DNA from: VBDM01 sp041496705
GTDB taxonomy: Bacteria > Pseudomonadota > Gammaproteobacteria > Burkholderiales > SG8-39
Length of the DNA: 64,000 bases
Assembly: GCA_041496705.1 (NCBI GenBank)
Contig: JBGQFD010000004.1
Location: 1 to 64,000 of the forward strand
Direction of reading: 5' to 3'
The notes below the pieces were generated by a model that was not told where the DNA came from, made no database searches, and was given only the letters and a program-made list of their open reading frames with translations. Below are positions 61,666 to 64,000 of this stretch, in pieces (the stretch's first letter is position 1; the number at the start of each line of letters is the position of its first letter). Position numbers and translations under genes: made by a program.

Positions 61666-62029
61666 GCGGATGGTGATGAAACGGCGGTGGGATTCGGAAT
61701 CAAGGTTGAACGCGCCGCCGCGCCGGGTGTTGACCTAAGTCAAGAGCGCCTGCTATCGGCACTCCCGGGCGGACCTGCGGTCGGGTCGATCGAAACGCGC
61801 GTCTAGCGGATTTCTCGCCGGCGGAGAAAGCGGCGCAACCTCAGGGTGAATTGAGATCCGGCTTCAGGTTCATGCGGCGTTCGGGTGACGCGCTTCTCCG
61901 TCGCCGGCCGATCGCTGCGGCTTCCTAAGGCGTGTTCCGGTAGTTCTGCGCGAGTATAGGTCACGATGGCGTCGACGTCTTCCTTGGCGATCGGCGCGCC
62001 GGCGCGGCAGCCTCGGGCACCGCCGCTTC
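61666..62029. other. Intergenic region upstream of the P-type ATPase, with FNR box
   Basis: 364 bases without a convincing gene. It holds the FNR-type box at 61730-61743 and otherwise GC-rich sequence. No terminator with a T-run was seen for the cytochrome operon that ends at 62030. No promoter core was recognised. Confidence 0.5.
61730..61743. promoter_or_regulatory. FNR-type box upstream of the P-type ATPase / pat operon
   Basis: TTGACCTAAGTCAA, centred about 72 bases before the TTG start; class II activation would give a leader of about 30 bases. Confidence 0.65.
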
Positions 62030-63136
62030 CTATTCGGGTCGTCGGGAATCGTCGAAGTTCCTGTCCAGGGCTTTGATGGAGTCCATCAGGAGCTGCACGG
62101 CGTACTTGGTGTTGTGGATGCCCTTGCTGCCGTCCTCGAGAACGAATTTGTAGTTGTACAGGGCGCCGACGACTTCGATCGGGTACTGCACCTTGTTGCG
62201 GATGAAGGCTCCCTTGGAATCGTAGAGCGGGTCCTTCATGGTCTGCAGCAGCCCCGTGCCCTGCTTGTTGATGATCTTCTCTAGCAGCCCCTGGACTTCC
62301 TCCTGGATGGCTTCGACCTTGCCGTCACCGTCGAAGTCCGCGGCGGCAGCCCTGTCGAAGACGTGTTTCCCCGCGGCTTGCTTCATCTCGGTATGACAGC
62401 CGGAATTCAGGCAGCCTGCGTTGTTCAGCTTGGGCAGCTCGTGAACCTCGCCGCCGATCCTGAAGCTGTGACCGCCGATCGTGGGCAACAGCGCGTAGCG
62501 CTGCCTCGGCTGGGTCATGTGGCAAGTGACGCAATCTGCACTCGGCAGCATGGCGTGGGCGGAGCTGGAATATTTCTTCCCCGGGAATTCGTAGGCGTTG
62601 GTTCCGGAAAGCATGTCCGCGTGAGGACCGTGATGGGCTCCCCAGAAGTCGAACGGGATCGATCGTGCCTTCACCTCGTCTTTGGGAAGGAACAGGGCCC
62701 GATGGCAGTTGGCGCAGAGATTGCCCTTGCCCCTGTCGAACTCGACGCCGTTCGCAAGGGCAAGCTTGCTTGTCTTGCGCAACGAGAAATTCCCGGTGTC
62801 GTGGGGAGCGTGGCAGGTGAAGCAGCCGATTTCGGACGGGTTGGACACGATCGCCTTCGGATCGACCTTGCCCGTCTTCACGAACTCGATAAAGCCCTCG
62901 TTCGTGTGGCACCTCTGGCAGCCTTCGCTGTTCGAATAGGACGCATGGCCTGTGGTGCGGTGGCCGGAGGTCAGGTATTGCGTGCGGGCACCGCGAACGG
63001 CGAACTTAGGCTCCGAGCCGTGGCAATCGACGCACCCCTTGGGAAACGCAATCGCCTTGGTCTGCGAGTAGGCAGAAAGCGGAAGCAACAAGCTGAAGAA
63101 AGCCAGCAAACCGAAACGTTTCTGCAGAGCGGTCAT
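62030..63136 (-). CDS. Periplasmic multihaem c-type cytochrome
   Basis: 368 residues. A signal peptide ends near SAYSQ. Five canonical CxxCH sites lie at C35, C73, C105, C141 and C202. A sixth possible haem site has four residues between the cysteines: C242 to C247-H248 (CLNSGCH). Many extra histidines could be distal ligands. Function unknown; as it follows a NapC/NirT gene in the same direction it is probably the terminal or intermediate carrier fed by that quinol dehydrogenase. GGGAGTG precedes the ATG. Confidence 0.9.
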   Translation of the reverse strand: MTALQKRFGLLAFFSLLLPLSAYSQTKAIAFPKGCVDCHGSEPKFAVRGARTQYLTSGHRTTGHASYSNSEGCQRCHTNEGFIEFVKTGKVDPKAIVSNPSEIGCFTCHAPHDTGNFSLRKTSKLALANGVEFDRGKGNLCANCHRALFLPKDEVKARSIPFDFWGAHHGPHADMLSGTNAYEFPGKKYSSSAHAMLPSADCVTCHMTQPRQRYALLPTIGGHSFRIGGEVHELPKLNNAGCLNSGCHTEMKQAAGKHVFDRAAAADFDGDGKVEAIQEEVQGLLEKIINKQGTGLLQTMKDPLYDSKGAFIRNKVQYPIEVVGALYNYKFVLEDGSKGIHNTKYAVQLLMDSIKALDRNFDDSRRPE

Positions 63137-63159
63137 GGATCACTCCCTGATTGTGAAGG

Positions 63160-63246
63160 CTACTGCTTGAGGATTGCTCGTCCGACGCCTCGATCTTCGG
63201 GTGTCCCTTGGCACGCCGCAATCAGGGCCATTGCGATGTTCAGCAT
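63160..63246 (-). CDS. Possible 28-residue small protein between the cytochrome genes
   Basis: A frame of 28 codons (MLNIAMALIAACQGTPEDRG ...) with AGGAGA about nine bases upstream, inside the end of the NapC-like gene. It has a short hydrophobic start and no haem motif. It may be a real small membrane peptide or only a translational bridge to the next gene. Confidence 0.3.
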   Translation of the reverse strand: MLNIAMALIAACQGTPEDRGVGRAILKQ

Positions 63247-63250
63247 TATT

Positions 63251-63862
63251 CTATTCTCCTGCGGCGCCAGCGGGTACTTGACCGGGTGCGCGGTGCCCAA
63301 CCCCCTTGTGACAATCGATGCAGACCTGTCCGCCGGCGAGCGCACTGTCGTGCATCCGGGCAACATCGGGCTTGTCCTTGTTTGCCATGGACTCCGGACG
63401 ATGGCAATTCACGCATTCTCGCGCGCCGTTGCCGCGCAGTCGATTCCATTCTTTCTCGTCCATGGCCTTGCGGTGTGCTTCGTACTTTTCGCGCGTATTG
63501 ATGACGCCGGTGAGATGGCCCCAGATTTCCTTTACGGACTTGCCGGTGCGCGCTATCTTTGGCCAGAACTCGCGCGGCACATGGCAATCCGAGCAACCCG
63601 TAACGATTCCTGCGCGATTGTCATGGTGCACCGACTCCCGCCAGTCCTTTGCCGCGTCATTCGCGTGGCAGCTGCTGCAAAATGCATTGGTGCCTATGGC
63701 GTCCAAGGCGTATTGGAATCCGACCGTGACAACCGAACCGAGCACTAATCCCGCGGCGAGGAGCGTGAACAGCGAGTAGCGGAGGCTCGGTGCAAACAGC
63801 AGCTTGCGGCAGCGTGACCAGAACCCCGAGTGCGCGTCGGGATTTTTCTGCGATTCGGGCAC
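63251..63862 (-). CDS. NapC/NirT-family tetrahaem quinol dehydrogenase
   Basis: 203 residues. One N-terminal membrane anchor (about 29-53) and four CxxCH haem sites at C62, C90, C150 and C181, the standard NapC/NirT layout. It takes electrons from quinol in the inner membrane and gives them to periplasmic carriers. No reductase catalytic subunit (NapA, NirS, DMSO reductase) is visible in the window, only the multihaem cytochrome downstream. ATG at 63862 near the right edge; the 138 bases beyond contain no gene seen. Confidence 0.93.
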   Translation of the reverse strand: MPESQKNPDAHSGFWSRCRKLLFAPSLRYSLFTLLAAGLVLGSVVTVGFQYALDAIGTNAFCSSCHANDAAKDWRESVHHDNRAGIVTGCSDCHVPREFWPKIARTGKSVKEIWGHLTGVINTREKYEAHRKAMDEKEWNRLRGNGARECVNCHRPESMANKDKPDVARMHDSALAGGQVCIDCHKGVGHRAPGQVPAGAAGE

Positions 63863-64000
63863 CGGGTCTCCCTCAGGGGGGCACGTGGCGAAAGACGGTC
63901 CATGATAGCGTGGACCTGCGGCATGCGAAAAGGGCGCGGAAGGCGCCTGCGGGTTAAAGTAGCAAGCCTTACGGACTGCGCCATCGACGGCGGAGGAAGA

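Noticed and set aside
61860..62010. A minus-strand stretch reading KEDVDAIVTYTRAELPEH, like the end of a cytochrome c.
   Set aside because: No haem motif, start codon or stop in a sensible place; too short to separate from chance.

Overview
The window looks like the chromosome of a GC-rich, metabolically versatile betaproteobacterium, probably Burkholderiales- or Rhodocyclales-like. The reasons are the Bug-type solute-binding proteins, the expanded 4,5-dihydroxyphthalate-decarboxylase-like family, FNR regulators with TTGAC-N4-GTCAA sites, and NapC/NirT plus multihaem cytochromes. This placement is inferred from gene content, not from a marker gene. No rRNA, tRNA, CRISPR array, phage or intact insertion sequence was seen.

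Left third (1-23 kb), catabolism and uptake. TRAP transporter permeases (DctM, cut by the left edge, and DctQ) diverge from a two-subunit molybdenum hydroxylase (IorA/IorB type). The hydroxylase ends in a clear Rho-independent terminator. Then come an ornithine-cyclodeaminase-family enzyme, a RamB/ScfR-like regulator divergent from malate synthase (aceB), a ketopantoate-reductase-like protein, a CoxG-like protein and a Bug binding protein. A phthalate-4,5-dioxygenase-like Rieske oxygenase follows, with a decarboxylase-like partner, and further on a second such protein sits with two class II aldolases. Two gene relics (15.7 kb and 17.2 kb) flank a zinc alcohol dehydrogenase. Signalling genes (diguanylate cyclase, adenylate cyclase-FHA) are interspersed.

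Middle (23-38 kb), aromatic acid degradation. This part holds a shikimate-dehydrogenase-like gene, a third decarboxylase-like protein, and a tandem pair of NMT1-like proteins without signal peptides. The centrepiece is a divergent locus that resembles the terephthalate (tph) genes. On the plus strand are the oxygenase alpha and beta subunits. On the minus strand is a tight four-gene operon: Bug binding protein, PdxA/TphB-type dehydrogenase, PanB-like protein, and an alpha/beta-hydrolase with a cysteine nucleophile. No electron-transfer reductase for either Rieske oxygenase is in the window. A CsgG/DUF4810/DUF799 lipoprotein trio follows, behind an unusual repeat-rich leader.

Right part (38-64 kb), a low-oxygen and stress-response island. 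It holds Hsp20-Lon, hemerythrin, TauE/SafE-HemN, two FNR paralogues that keep the iron-sulphur cysteines, an APH-kinase fusion, a PAS histidine kinase with a NarL-type regulator, a lone receiver domain, a universal stress protein, an ABC export system, a Pat-type acyl-CoA synthetase/acetyltransferase and a P-type ATPase. Five 14-bp palindromes of the FNR type sit upstream of these units, at spacings that would suit class II activation. I saw none in the first 38 kb. The right edge carries a NapC/NirT quinol dehydrogenase and a multihaem cytochrome.
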